Position numbers and translations under genes: made by a program
Source of the DNA: an uncultured Rhizobiaceae group bacterium
GTDB taxonomy: Bacteria; Pseudomonadota; Alphaproteobacteria; Rhizobiales; Rhizobiaceae
NCBI GenBank assembly: GCA_937958815.1
Contig: CALGMR010000001.1
Location: forward strand, 1-64,000
DNA: 64,000 bases
Direction: 5' to 3'
Notes under the pieces: model-generated
What the model was told of the DNA's origin: nothing
Databases searched by the model: none
The model's input: the letters and a program-made list of their open reading frames with translations, nothing else
Shown here: positions 24,963-35,280 of the stretch, piece after piece
Numbering within the stretch: position 1 is the first letter of the stretch
Layout of the letters: each line of letters starts with the position of its first letter

Positions 24963-26537
24963 CTAAGCGTCGCGTGGTGGGCGAATGAACCACGCCAAAA
25001 GCATGATCATTGCGATCAATACCGCTGGGACAATCGCAATATACGGATTGAGCAGTGCAACACCCGCTGCTGCTGCCCATAGAATTGAAACAAACGCTTC
25101 GCAAATTGTTGCAGCTTTTGACGAGACTTGCCGACGTCGAAACAGGCTGCGTTTTGATTGACTGCGGAACCACAATTGGATGGTGACCGCACAGGCAGAA
25201 GCCAAAGCAACGCCCAGCACCATTGCCACGACAACCTTCAGAGAAAAGAACGACAACGCCACAACAAACGGAATCAAAATGATACCGATGACGCTAAGTA
25301 CAGCCTCCACTTTCGCGCGCAGAACTGTTCTGGGAGCGATAGGAGACGTGTCGATGAGTTCATGGGCGTCTTCGCCGGAAATCGTGATCCAAGCCAGACC
25401 GCCCGCCAATTGACCTGCCGCCATAACAACGACAGGAACGATCACATAAAAAATGCCATCACCCTGCCCGTAATTGAACCAAAGCATAAATGCCGGTGGC
25501 AGCAGGTAGAGAATCTGTTGCAGCGATTGCGAAATCAACCACGGGTCGCGCTTGAGCAATGTCCATTCTTTACGGCGCAAAACTGCGCGCAGGCTCGATT
25601 TTGCGCGAAAGCCAGCAAATGATTTGGCTTTGGCTTGCGCTTCACTGGCACCCGCTGCTGCCAAAACATCTTGCGAAAACCGACGTGCTGAAAAATGTGT
25701 CACCGCAAAGAAAAACAACCCGCAACCAGCCATAACCGACAATACAGCCCACCCATGACCCATGGCCGCTTTCGACAGCATCCATGCAGCACTGGTGATT
25801 TCTGGCGAAGCTGCAACCGTTTCAGGTGACATGAAGAAACTCAATCGGCCAAAACCTTGGCCGAACATGATCGCGATAATTTGCAAGACAATCACAAACC
25901 CTGCCCCGACAATGGCGGCGATGATTTGCGCAATCAAACGGGTGCGCGACATTCCAACCCATCGAAACAGGCCAAGCGTCAACAGAATAGACAAAGACGT
26001 GGCCAACAAGCCCAGCGCCACAAGAACTCCATAGGTCGCGACCCAGTGAAATCCGTCCAACACCATCAAGACATTGATGACGGGTGACGCGATGAACATG
26101 GAGAGCAATACGGTTTGAAGCCCCAGAACCATCGTACGCACTTCAAACAGGCGGTGCGATGGCGCAGGTGAAGACAAGATCAAGTCCAAGTCAGAACGGG
26201 CGTAATAAGCACGTGTGACCGATTCAATCGCTTGGCTGAACATCAACGAGAACAACAAAGCCACAGAGCCCGAAACAATCAAGAACAGCTGCTTATTCGC
26301 TACCAAGCCAGCACCTACCGCGGGTTTGAGAAGGAACGCCACAAACCAATGAGCACCCAAAATCAGGCCCAAAAGAATGAAAGCAACTGTGATAATGCGA
26401 TGGGGCTTGCCAGCCGTCATCATGGAAGCAAAGTCACGCCATATCAGCCGTGTTTCATGGGCAGCAAACCATAAAGTGGATTGCGAGCGGCTTTTGTTGC
26501 GCACGAAGCCTGTGCTTTGGTCTGCAACCAGGCTCAT
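24963..26537 (-). CDS. ABC-2 type transporter permease
   Basis: A 524-residue polytopic membrane protein with about ten to twelve hydrophobic segments and large soluble loops, including a basic RRKEWTLLKRDPW segment typical of ABC-2 exporter permeases. It overlaps the upstream ATPase gene by four bases, so the two form one exporter. The substrate is unknown. It is convergent with the RamA-like gene, 26 bases apart. Confidence 0.85.
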   Translation of the reverse strand: MSLVADQSTGFVRNKSRSQSTLWFAAHETRLIWRDFASMMTAGKPHRIITVAFILLGLILGAHWFVAFLLKPAVGAGLVANKQLFLIVSGSVALLFSLMFSQAIESVTRAYYARSDLDLILSSPAPSHRLFEVRTMVLGLQTVLLSMFIASPVINVLMVLDGFHWVATYGVLVALGLLATSLSILLTLGLFRWVGMSRTRLIAQIIAAIVGAGFVIVLQIIAIMFGQGFGRLSFFMSPETVAASPEITSAAWMLSKAAMGHGWAVLSVMAGCGLFFFAVTHFSARRFSQDVLAAAGASEAQAKAKSFAGFRAKSSLRAVLRRKEWTLLKRDPWLISQSLQQILYLLPPAFMLWFNYGQGDGIFYVIVPVVVMAAGQLAGGLAWITISGEDAHELIDTSPIAPRTVLRAKVEAVLSVIGIILIPFVVALSFFSLKVVVAMVLGVALASACAVTIQLWFRSQSKRSLFRRRQVSSKAATICEAFVSILWAAAAGVALLNPYIAIVPAVLIAMIMLLAWFIRPPRDA

Positions 26538-27298
26538 GCTGCAAGACCTTGAGCATCAGCGTCTCCGCCTTCAACAAGTTCCAAAAACACCTCTTCGAGT
26601 GTAGAAGACTTCTTGCCGGATCGTCCCTGCAATTCTTCAAATGTGCCCTCAGCAATCAAACGACCATTGGCGATAACGCCAATTCGTTCTGCCATTCGTT
26701 CAGCGACTTCCAGAATATGAGTGGTCATGATCACGGTTGTGCCCTTCTCCACGCGCGAAAGAAGAACGTCTTTCACCTGACGTGCAGAACCAGCATCTAA
26801 TCCGGTCAATGGCTCATCCAGAATAATCAATTGCGGTTCGTGCACCAATGCACCCGCAAGAGCCACTTTTTGGCGCATTCCTTTTGAAAACCCGCCACAA
26901 CGTTCTGTCTGATGGGCTTTCAAGCCGAGCCAATCGATCAGCTCGATCGAACGCGCTTCTGCGACAGAGGGGTCAACACCCCAAAGGCCAGATACAAATT
27001 CCAGATATTCCATCGGGGTGAGCTTGTCATAGATCATCGGCTCATCAGAAACCCAAGCCACTTTGCGTCGCGCTTCAATCGGATCGTTCAACACGTCGCT
27101 GCCAAACACCGAGATTTCACCAGCATCTGGTTGCAACAAGCCTGCAACCATTCGCAGTGTCGTTGTTTTGCCGGCTCCGTTTGGACCAAGTAAAGCATAG
27201 AACTCGCCGCCAAAGATTTTCAAATCCATACCGTCAACCGCAGGGCGGTCGAATGTTTTGCAAAGCCCTTGGACTTCCAGCGCCAGTTGTTGAACCAT
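26534..27298 (-). CDS. ABC transporter ATP-binding protein
   Basis: The ATPase subunit of an ABC-2 exporter, about 254 residues. Walker A is GPNGAGKTT, the signature region is GGFSKGMRQK, Walker B is LIILDEP, and the switch histidine is in TTHILEV. It partners the permease encoded next. I use the ATG at 27298, which places the ABC domain at the usual distance from the N terminus; in-frame ATGs at 27310 and 27328 are also possible. The GlxA-type regulator gene is divergent. Confidence 0.93.
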   Translation of the reverse strand: MVQQLALEVQGLCKTFDRPAVDGMDLKIFGGEFYALLGPNGAGKTTTLRMVAGLLQPDAGEISVFGSDVLNDPIEARRKVAWVSDEPMIYDKLTPMEYLEFVSGLWGVDPSVAEARSIELIDWLGLKAHQTERCGGFSKGMRQKVALAGALVHEPQLIILDEPLTGLDAGSARQVKDVLLSRVEKGTTVIMTTHILEVAERMAERIGVIANGRLIAEGTFEELQGRSGKKSSTLEEVFLELVEGGDADAQGLAA

Positions 27299-27483
27299 GA
27301 TTTTGCCCATAATTGTTTTCCAGATCATAGGCTGCCTAACTTTCCAGCTCGTGAAGCAGTTTGGTTAAAAAACAACCACGATATGTTCACTCCCAATTGA
27401 AATTGCATCACAAACTATTCGCTTTGCGACACCAAAATTCCGTGGTATCGCAACCTAATGAATTCATGCCTTGGGAGATGAGC

Positions 27484-28557
27484 ATGGAAAAAACTGCGAA
27501 TTCTGCTCAAAATTCGAGCATTTCAGCACCAAAACAAGCGCTTTCACCCAATGCAACGCGCAGTTTTGTGTTCTTTTTGGTTCCAGACTTTTCAATGATC
27601 GCATTTGCGACGGCGATTGAATCCCTGCGGTTGGCAAACCGCATGCTCACCTACGACAGCTATAAATGGCGTTTGGCATCGATTGATGGTGAGAGCGTCC
27701 GCGCCTCCAATGGTGTGGAAGTCTCGGTAAACACCTCACTGGCAGATGAACGCAAAATGCTTTCGGGCAAAGATCGCCCGTCCATGGTTTTCGTCTGTTC
27801 AGGTGTGAATGTTGAAAAGCACAACGAAAAATCGGTTCAAGGTTGGATACGCGAAGAGCACAATCGTGGCGTGGCCATCGGTGGCCTGTGCACGGGCGCG
27901 CATATCTTGGCATCGGCAGGGCTCTTGGCCAATCGTCGCTGTGCAATTCACTGGGAAAATTTGCCAGGGTTTTCAGAAGCATTTCCAAAAGCCGATGTTT
28001 ATGCAGATTTATTTGAAGTTGATGGCAATGTGTACACTTGCGCAGGAGGAACAGCGGCTCTGGATATGATGCTTTCTCTGATCGCTGAAGACCACGACGA
28101 GAGCTTAATCAATGCCATTTGCGAGCAAGCCCTGACCGACCGCGTTCGCGGCCCACACGATCGTCAACGTCTACCTTTGCGGGCACGTCTTGGCGTTCAA
28201 AATGTGCGCATTCTTTCGATCATCGAAATGATGGAAGCCAATTTATCAGAACCTCTCACATTGGTAGAAATTGCAGAATATGCCGGGCTGTCTAGACGTC
28301 AGATCGAACGCCTGTTCAGGCAAAATATGGGGCGCTCTCCAGCGCGCTATTATCTGGAAATCAGGCTCGACCGTGCAAGACATTTGTTGCTGCAGTCAGC
28401 GCTGCCTGTTGTGGAAGTTGCCGTAGCTTGCGGCTTCGTTTCCGCGTCACATTTTTCAAAATGTTATCGTGAGCTGTACGGCCGCTCACCGCAGCAAGAA
28501 CGTGCAGAACGCCAAGCGGAGGCTGCATCGACAGAGGCCGATACCGAGTCGGAATAA
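27484..28557 (+). CDS. GlxA family transcriptional regulator (AraC-type HTH)
   Basis: A 357-residue regulator with an N-terminal DJ-1/PfpI-like amidotransferase-fold domain (about 20-195; GGLCTGAHILASAG near 130-145) and a C-terminal AraC DNA-binding domain with two helix-turn-helix units (SLSRRQIERLFR-like RRQIERLFRQNMGRSP, and SASHFSKCYRELYGRSP). GbdR, the glycine betaine/dimethylglycine regulator, and related regulators have this architecture. Given the dimethylglycine dehydrogenase-like gene 2.5 kb away, a similar role is plausible. The start at 27484 has GGAG 6 bases upstream; earlier starts are unsupported. Confidence 0.88.
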   Translation: MEKTANSAQNSSISAPKQALSPNATRSFVFFLVPDFSMIAFATAIESLRLANRMLTYDSYKWRLASIDGESVRASNGVEVSVNTSLADERKMLSGKDRPSMVFVCSGVNVEKHNEKSVQGWIREEHNRGVAIGGLCTGAHILASAGLLANRRCAIHWENLPGFSEAFPKADVYADLFEVDGNVYTCAGGTAALDMMLSLIAEDHDESLINAICEQALTDRVRGPHDRQRLPLRARLGVQNVRILSIIEMMEANLSEPLTLVEIAEYAGLSRRQIERLFRQNMGRSPARYYLEIRLDRARHLLLQSALPVVEVAVACGFVSASHFSKCYRELYGRSPQQERAERQAEAASTEADTESE

Positions 28558-28561
28558 AATT

Positions 28562-30958
28562 CTAAGCGGCTGATGACTTGACGTCTCGCTTGGCCAATTC
28601 AGGAATTTCTTGCATTGGCTTGGGCATTTCAATCAAGAAGCCCTGCATTTCATCACAGCCTTCATCTTTGACCATTTTCAGCTGAACTTCGCTTTCAATG
28701 CCTTCTGCTGCGGTTCGGATGCCCAAATTGCCCGCCAAGCCAAGAATCGATCTTACAATTGAAAGATCTTCCGCAGACTGTTCAGCTGCTTGAATGAAAC
28801 TCTTGTCAATTTTGACCTTATCAAATGGAAAACGAACGAGATAAGACAAAGAAGAATATCCTGTTCCAAAGTCATCAAGCGATATGGTGACGCCCAATTT
28901 GCGCAACTCGTTGAACAATTCACGGGTTGTTTCAGGATTTTCAATCAGAATTGATTCCGTGACTTCCAGTTCCAGTCGTTTCGGATCAAGTTCTGAAGCT
29001 TCCAACGCATCTGTCACCTGTTTGTAGATGCTTTTGCTCATGATCTGACGTGCCGATACGTTAACCGCGACACGATGTGGTTTTTCCCATTGCGCAGCAT
29101 CAGTACACGCTTTGCGCAACACCCAAGCGCCGATATTGTTGATCAATCCTGTTTCTTCAGCCAACGGAATGAATCCGTCAGGCTGCATAAGCCCGTGTGT
29201 TGGATGTTTCCAACGGATCAGCGCTTCGTAAGTGTTCGCATCACCCGTTTCTGTACTTGCAAGTGCCTGATAGTGCAGCACAAATTCGCCATCACGAACG
29301 GCGTGACGCAGATCAATTTCCAACTGCCGACGCTTTCGCATCGCTTTGTCCATACCTGGCATAAACAACTGTAGGGTATTGCCACCTTCTTTTTTTGCTC
29401 TGTAGAGCGCCAGGTCAGCGTTGCGAATAATGGTATCTGCGGTTGTGGGGCGCGTTGTCGCCATTGCCAATCCAATGCAGGCACCAGTGCTGACCGTATG
29501 ACCTTGAATGTTAAACGGACGCGCAAGGTCGTTCAAAATTAGATCCGCAAGTTTGCGGGAAGCTTCTTCGCTTTCACCCGAGCGATGTAGAACGGCAAAT
29601 TCATCCCCACCGAAACGGGCAACTACATCGGTTTCACCAACCAAACCTTGAAGACGATTTGCCACTTCCCGCAGCAAAGCATCGCCGGAGCTGTGTCCAA
29701 GATTGTCATTGAGCGATTTGAAGTTATCGAGATCAATGTAGAGAACAGCAAAGGGTTGGCCCTCACTCACATTGCCTGAATGGGCAACAGAATTGTAAGA
29801 CTCGCAAGTTTTTTCCAATTCTTCCGAGAAATTATTGCGATTTGGCAATCGCGTGACTTGGTCAAATCGCGCCAGATTATTGAGTTTGTCCTGAGCAAAT
29901 TTCCATTCGGTGACATCCGAAGCTGTTCCATTAAAGCCAGCAAACCCACCGTCGTCGTCAAAGATCGGTTTGCCCATCAAATTCCACCAACGCGCACCCT
30001 GATGGGTATCGATCTGAACCATATGATCGCGAAAAATGATACCCATTTCCAAGCGATTGCGAAGCGGCTTACCCTTTAAATCGGAAGATTCTTTTGCTTG
30101 GGGGAGAGACACAAATTTTTCAAATTTCAAACCCACGAGTTCGTCTTCTGAAATACCGAGATTTTCGCAGAACCGTTCTGACGGCATGGTGATCTTGCCG
30201 TCCTTATCAGTGTGCCACATCCAGTCACTTGAAGAATACTCGAAATCTTTCAACAGCATACCAATTGTTGAACGTTGCTTATCAAGTTCGAGCTGAGAAA
30301 TATGCTGGGCAGCCAATGTGCCCCCATAATCTGCGGCCATTCGGCAAATCGATATTGCGTAAGTCAACAAAGCAAGCATGCAGGCAAAAATAACTGGCCC
30401 TGAAATGACTGACAAAGTGATGGCAGCACCGATGGTAATTATTCCACAAAACACAGTTGCCGCACGCGGTATCATCGCCATTGCAAATGTGCCACCGCCC
30501 ATCATTCCGCCTATCATGCAAGTGAGAAAGATTTTTTGGTCCGTTGACGCGCCATGCATAAATAAGACGGGCAACACGCTCCATAAAACCGCTAGAATAG
30601 CAATATTGAAGACAACGCGTTTGGTGGATTTGCGAGGCCGCTCTTCGCCTTTGACCTTGAGGCGAAATCCGACGCTCATCATACCCATGAAAACGACCAG
30701 CAAGCCTGCAGCTGCCCAGATTGAAAGGGCCAATAAATTTTCGGGAGAATAAAGTGCATATACCGAAGCGGAAATGTTGATGGTGTTCACCAACATCATC
30801 AAAGGGGTTGTCCTACGAACAGCGGCAATCTGACGTCCGCGCAATTGGTCGGCCATTTTAGAATCGGTAGCAAGCTGCTCAGCTGTATCTGCCACCATAT
30901 CGCTAAAAAAATTGGGCGCTGCGGGCTTTTCGCTCACGGCAACAGCTTGTTCAGTCAT
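28562..30958 (-). CDS. Membrane GGDEF/EAL protein with PAS domain
   Basis: A 798-residue c-di-GMP enzyme. About six membrane segments occupy residues 45-210, a PAS domain follows (DWMWHTDKDGK region, about 245-360), then GGDEF at 450-454 and EAL at 578-580. Both active motifs are intact, as are DDFGTGYSSL and KIDKSFI in the EAL domain, so it could make or break c-di-GMP depending on the PAS signal. The exopolysaccharide genes at 33.8-51.2 kb are a possible output. It is convergent with the GlxA-type gene, 4 bases apart. Confidence 0.95.
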   Translation of the reverse strand: MTEQAVAVSEKPAAPNFFSDMVADTAEQLATDSKMADQLRGRQIAAVRRTTPLMMLVNTINISASVYALYSPENLLALSIWAAAGLLVVFMGMMSVGFRLKVKGEERPRKSTKRVVFNIAILAVLWSVLPVLFMHGASTDQKIFLTCMIGGMMGGGTFAMAMIPRAATVFCGIITIGAAITLSVISGPVIFACMLALLTYAISICRMAADYGGTLAAQHISQLELDKQRSTIGMLLKDFEYSSSDWMWHTDKDGKITMPSERFCENLGISEDELVGLKFEKFVSLPQAKESSDLKGKPLRNRLEMGIIFRDHMVQIDTHQGARWWNLMGKPIFDDDGGFAGFNGTASDVTEWKFAQDKLNNLARFDQVTRLPNRNNFSEELEKTCESYNSVAHSGNVSEGQPFAVLYIDLDNFKSLNDNLGHSSGDALLREVANRLQGLVGETDVVARFGGDEFAVLHRSGESEEASRKLADLILNDLARPFNIQGHTVSTGACIGLAMATTRPTTADTIIRNADLALYRAKKEGGNTLQLFMPGMDKAMRKRRQLEIDLRHAVRDGEFVLHYQALASTETGDANTYEALIRWKHPTHGLMQPDGFIPLAEETGLINNIGAWVLRKACTDAAQWEKPHRVAVNVSARQIMSKSIYKQVTDALEASELDPKRLELEVTESILIENPETTRELFNELRKLGVTISLDDFGTGYSSLSYLVRFPFDKVKIDKSFIQAAEQSAEDLSIVRSILGLAGNLGIRTAAEGIESEVQLKMVKDEGCDEMQGFLIEMPKPMQEIPELAKRDVKSSAA

Positions 30959-31055
30959 TTTCCACCTCACATGACAGCAACTAAGCTGCAGATTCGGTCA
31001 AAAATACATTCCCCAACGTTAGCAAACTCTTAACGTTACCAATTGATTGACGCTT

Positions 31056-33572
31056 CTAAGCATCAGCGCGCAGTCTTTCATTTGATGGATCAAACGGGCT
31101 CTCTTCGATCACTGAAGCATCGTACAAGTTTCCAAGTATTTTTATTTGCAAATTGTTGCCGACAGCCTCCTGCCCTGGCTGCACCATTGCCAGCGCAATA
31201 CTCTTTCCAATTCGATATCCAAACCCGCCATGGGTGGCTCTGCCGATCAATTCCCCATCTTTGTAAATAGCTTCTGAGCCACGCGCATCAGCGTCTGTGA
31301 CCCCATGAACTTCCAATGTGACGAATTTCCACTTGTCGCCCGCCTCATGACGCTTCACGAGCGCATCCTTGCCAACAAATTCCTTGTCCAATTTGATGAA
31401 ACGATCGAGCGCAGATTCATATGCTGAATATTCAATGGAGAGTTCGCGCGGAATGAGACGGTACGACTTTTCAATAGCCATGGCCGTCATGGCGCGAATG
31501 CCAAAAGGCTTGATGCCAAATTCGGCCCCCGCTTCCATAACTGCATCCCAAATGGCATTCTGAGTCTCCATCGGATGATGAAGTTCCCACCCCAATTCTC
31601 CAACAAAGTTCACCCGCAACGCATGGGCGGTTGCAGTACCAACAGAGATTTTCTTACCAGTGAGCCAAGGGAAATTGGCATTGTCCAATTTTTCCCGTGT
31701 CAGCTTCTCCAAGACTTTGCGGCTGTTCGGGCCAGCCAAAACCAACACTCCCTGTTTTTCCGTAATCGGCGTCAAAGTTACTGATCCATCATTTGGCAAA
31801 TGACGATATAAAACGTCGTGGTCATGGGTCATATAGGCCCCTGCAGACACAAGATAGAAACTGCCCGGTGCAGCTTCATAAACCGTGAATTCAGACTTCA
31901 CCCCGCCTTGATTTGTCAGCAAATGACACAAAGCAATACGCCCACGTTTCTTGGGAATCTTGTTTGCAAAAATACTCTCCAGCCAATCCCGCGCGTTTGG
32001 GCCAGACACCACCATTTTAGCAAATGCAGACATATCCAACAGACCACAACTTTCGGTGACTGCTTTCACCTCATTGCCCACATGTTCAAAATAGTTGGAA
32101 CGGCGGAAAGACCATTTTTCACGAATTCGGCCAGTATAGTCAGCTGGCGCATAATTCTCATGCACCAGTAAATCCGCGCCAACTCCGCGCTCACTTTCGG
32201 GCAGCTCGTAGCCTTCTGGCGCATACCAATTTGCGCGTTCCCATCCGTAAACGGAACCGAACACGGCGCCATGCTCTTTTTGACGTTCATAGGAAGGGGT
32301 CGTCTTCAATGGACGCGCTGCTGTTCGTTCTTCATCAGGAAAATGCAATGTGAAGACGTTGGCATAAGCTTCTTCGTTTTTCTCGCGAAGGTAGCCCTCA
32401 GTTGCATATGGGCCATATCGCCGTGGATCTACACCCATCATGTCAATTGTGGGTTCTCCATCGACAATCCATTCCGCCAACTGCCAACCAGCTCCGCCAG
32501 CTGCTGTGATGCCAAATGAATGACCTTCATTCAGCCAAAACCCCTTTTTGCCCGGTGCTGGCCCAATGATCGGGTTGCCATCAGGCGAATAAGCGATGGC
32601 ACCGTTATAAACTTTCTTGATCCCGGCCTCTCCGAAATAGGGAACCCGTTCCACAGCGGTTTCAATGTGTGGCATCAAGCGATCCAGGTCTTCCTGGAAA
32701 AGCTCATATTCACTTTCGTCATCCGGCCCATCCACATAGCAACACGGTGCGCCTTTCTCATAAGGCCCGAGCAACAAGCCGCCAGCTTCCTCGCGCATAT
32801 ACCATGCACTATCGCTTTCACGCAGAACACAAAGTTCATCTCCACCTTCGGCGCGAAATTTTTGAATCTCAGGATGCGCTTCCGTCACGATGTATTGATG
32901 TTCAACGGGGATAACAGGAACATCCAAACCAACCATGGCACCCGTCTTGCGCGCAAAATTGCCTGAGCATGAAATCACATGCTCGCACTCAATGGAGCCT
33001 TGATCCGTTTCCACAAGCCAAGTGCCATCGTTTTGCTGAGTGATGGCTTTTACATCTGTGTTGCGATGAATTTTGGCGCCACGATCACGCGCACCCTTTG
33101 CCAAGGCTTGGGTCAGATCAGCGGGTTGAATATAGCCATCATCAGGATGCTGAATAGCACCCAAAAGCCCATCCGTGTTTACATATGGCCATTTTTCTTT
33201 GATCTCTTCAGGCGTCAGCTTCACCACATCGATGCCAATGGTTTCGGCCACGCCCATGTAATATTCATACTCTTCCCAGCGATCTTGAGACCGCGCCAGG
33301 CGCACATTGGTCACGTTGCGAAACCCGGTATCCATGCCGGTTTCTTCGGCAAGCTCTTGGTAAAACTTCACAGAGTATTTGTGAATTTGGCCGACTGAAT
33401 AAGACATATTGAAAAGCGGCAACAAACCAGCTGCGTGCCATGTTGAACCAGATGTCAGTTCCTTGCGTTCTAAAAGGACACTGTCGCTCCAGCCTTTCTT
33501 GGCCAAATGGTACAATGTGGAGACGCCCACGACTCCGCCACCAATTACAACTGCACGCGCTTTTGTTTGCAT
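31056..33572 (-). CDS. Dimethylglycine/sarcosine dehydrogenase-like FAD and THF protein
   Basis: An 838-residue two-part enzyme. The N-terminal FAD-dependent oxidase domain begins AVVIGGGVVGVSTLYHLA (8-25) and has H46 in SGSTWHAAG, the position of the covalent FAD histidine in dimethylglycine dehydrogenase. The C-terminal half (about 450-838) is a GcvT-like THF-binding domain. The family removes N-methyl groups from dimethylglycine or sarcosine and transfers formaldehyde to THF as methylene-THF. The product glycine would feed gcvTHP. Specificity for dimethylglycine or sarcosine cannot be fixed from sequence. The start is ATG at 33572, with GGAAA upstream. Confidence 0.88.
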   Translation of the reverse strand: MQTKARAVVIGGGVVGVSTLYHLAKKGWSDSVLLERKELTSGSTWHAAGLLPLFNMSYSVGQIHKYSVKFYQELAEETGMDTGFRNVTNVRLARSQDRWEEYEYYMGVAETIGIDVVKLTPEEIKEKWPYVNTDGLLGAIQHPDDGYIQPADLTQALAKGARDRGAKIHRNTDVKAITQQNDGTWLVETDQGSIECEHVISCSGNFARKTGAMVGLDVPVIPVEHQYIVTEAHPEIQKFRAEGGDELCVLRESDSAWYMREEAGGLLLGPYEKGAPCCYVDGPDDESEYELFQEDLDRLMPHIETAVERVPYFGEAGIKKVYNGAIAYSPDGNPIIGPAPGKKGFWLNEGHSFGITAAGGAGWQLAEWIVDGEPTIDMMGVDPRRYGPYATEGYLREKNEEAYANVFTLHFPDEERTAARPLKTTPSYERQKEHGAVFGSVYGWERANWYAPEGYELPESERGVGADLLVHENYAPADYTGRIREKWSFRRSNYFEHVGNEVKAVTESCGLLDMSAFAKMVVSGPNARDWLESIFANKIPKKRGRIALCHLLTNQGGVKSEFTVYEAAPGSFYLVSAGAYMTHDHDVLYRHLPNDGSVTLTPITEKQGVLVLAGPNSRKVLEKLTREKLDNANFPWLTGKKISVGTATAHALRVNFVGELGWELHHPMETQNAIWDAVMEAGAEFGIKPFGIRAMTAMAIEKSYRLIPRELSIEYSAYESALDRFIKLDKEFVGKDALVKRHEAGDKWKFVTLEVHGVTDADARGSEAIYKDGELIGRATHGGFGYRIGKSIALAMVQPGQEAVGNNLQIKILGNLYDASVIEESPFDPSNERLRADA

Positions 33573-33813
33573 TGCTTATTTCCTGAGATTTCACACTGCT
33601 TAAAATTTGCAGCTTGTTTGTCACACAATACTCCGTCTGCAAACCTTTGCCACCGCACTGTTTGCGACATTGACAATGAAGACCGCGACCACACGCCGAA
33701 AGCCAATCCTTGGTGGTTAAAAAACTCCAAATCAGATGGGACCAATTTGACTGAATTCCCGCACAAAATTTCAAACTATTTAAGCCACTTTTTCCCGAGG
33801 GAACGGGAATACT

Positions 33814-35280
33814 ATGGTTACAAATTCAAAGATTGATGATCAAATCAGCCTAGATAGACCACTTTGCGTGGATCTTGATGGCACGTTGATTAAAACAGAC
33901 ATGCTTTACGAAGCTGTCGTGCTTTTGGTGCGTCAGAACCCTTTGAATTTGCTGCTGCTTGTGTTCTGGCTGTTTAAAGGCAAAGCCTTCCTGAAGGCTC
34001 GCATTGCTGAAAAAGTTATGCCCAGCGCCGACAAACTGCCGTACAATCAAGCAGTTCTCGATTGGTTAAACGACCAGAAAGAACGCGGCAGATCTCTCAT
34101 TCTCGCAACCGCATCTCATAAATCTTACGCAACGGCCGTAGCCAAGCATTTGGGTTTGTTTGAACAAGTGGAAGCCAGTTGCGAAACCACTAATCTATCT
34201 TCAACACGCAAGGCTGACCGCTTGATCGAAAGCTTCGGTGAAGGTGGTTTCGATTATGTAGGCAATTCCAAAGACGACGTAAAAGTTTGGGACAAAGCAC
34301 GCACGGCCTTTATCGTTGGAAAAGAACGGGCAGCGCAGCTCTACCTTCAAAACGACAATGCATTTCAAATTGTAGAAACCGAACCTGCCAGACCAAGATG
34401 GAAAGTCTGGGCAAAGGCCATTCGCATTCATCAATGGCTGAAAAACTCGCTTCTTTTCGTGCCAGCAATTCTGGCATCCCAATATTTTGAATTTTCCACT
34501 TTCGTCAATTTGGCAATAGCCTTCCTTTCCTTCGGGCTTTGCGCCTCAAGTGTGTATTTGTTGAATGACATGGTCGATGTGGAAGTGGATCGCCGACACC
34601 CGACAAAGAAAAACAGACCACTCGCCAGCGGTGACATCGGCATACTGCAAGCTGGCTGCGTTTCTTTGGGAATGTTGGTTGCTGGTTTGGCATTGTCACT
34701 CGCCCTGCCCGCATTGTTCACTCTGGTTTTGTTGCTCTACTTCATCATCACCTGTGCCTATTCCTTCGTTTTAAAACGCCTGCTTCTGCTAGATGTTCTT
34801 ACTCTGGCTGGCTTGTTCACAATTCGAGTGATTGCAGGTGCAACCGCTGTCGAAGGTCAGGTTTCCACATGGTTGCTGGCATTCTGCATGTTCTTTTTCT
34901 TAAGCCTTGCTCTGGTAAAACGCTTCGTCGAAATCACCACAGCCGAAGCTGAAGTAAACCGCGCCAAAACCGGTCGCGGTTATCAAACTGTCGATCTGGA
35001 AACACTGGGACAAGGTGGCGTCGCGTCAGGCTTTGCGGCCGTTGTGGTCTTGGCTTTGTTCATAGATTCCCCCGAAGTCGCTGAAACTTACAAATACCCG
35101 CAGATGATTTGGTTGGTGTGTCCGCTGGTCTTGTACATCGTATTCCGTATTTGGATTTTGGCACGACGCAAAGAAATGCACGATGATCCCGTCGTCTTTT
35201 TGATCACCGATTGGCGCAGTCAAATCATGATTGTCGCTGGCGCTGTCATTATGCTCACCTCACAATTGTTGTCGTCATGA
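33814..35280 (+). CDS. HAD phosphatase-UbiA prenyltransferase fusion
   Basis: A 488-residue fusion: an N-terminal HAD domain (1-200; D20-x-D22 in VDLDGT) and a C-terminal polytopic UbiA prenyltransferase (about 205-488) with N251-D252-xx-D255-xxx-D259 and RHPTKKNRPLASG. In mycobacteria a UbiA enzyme makes decaprenyl-phospho-phosphoribose and a phosphatase dephosphorylates it; a fusion would do both on one lipid. The next gene, a DprE1-like oxidase, overlaps by four bases and fits the following step. Related genes take part in arabinosylation in Azorhizobium. The sugar here is inferred. Confidence 0.88.
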   Translation: MVTNSKIDDQISLDRPLCVDLDGTLIKTDMLYEAVVLLVRQNPLNLLLLVFWLFKGKAFLKARIAEKVMPSADKLPYNQAVLDWLNDQKERGRSLILATASHKSYATAVAKHLGLFEQVEASCETTNLSSTRKADRLIESFGEGGFDYVGNSKDDVKVWDKARTAFIVGKERAAQLYLQNDNAFQIVETEPARPRWKVWAKAIRIHQWLKNSLLFVPAILASQYFEFSTFVNLAIAFLSFGLCASSVYLLNDMVDVEVDRRHPTKKNRPLASGDIGILQAGCVSLGMLVAGLALSLALPALFTLVLLLYFIITCAYSFVLKRLLLLDVLTLAGLFTIRVIAGATAVEGQVSTWLLAFCMFFFLSLALVKRFVEITTAEAEVNRAKTGRGYQTVDLETLGQGGVASGFAAVVVLALFIDSPEVAETYKYPQMIWLVCPLVLYIVFRIWILARRKEMHDDPVVFLITDWRSQIMIVAGAVIMLTSQLLSS

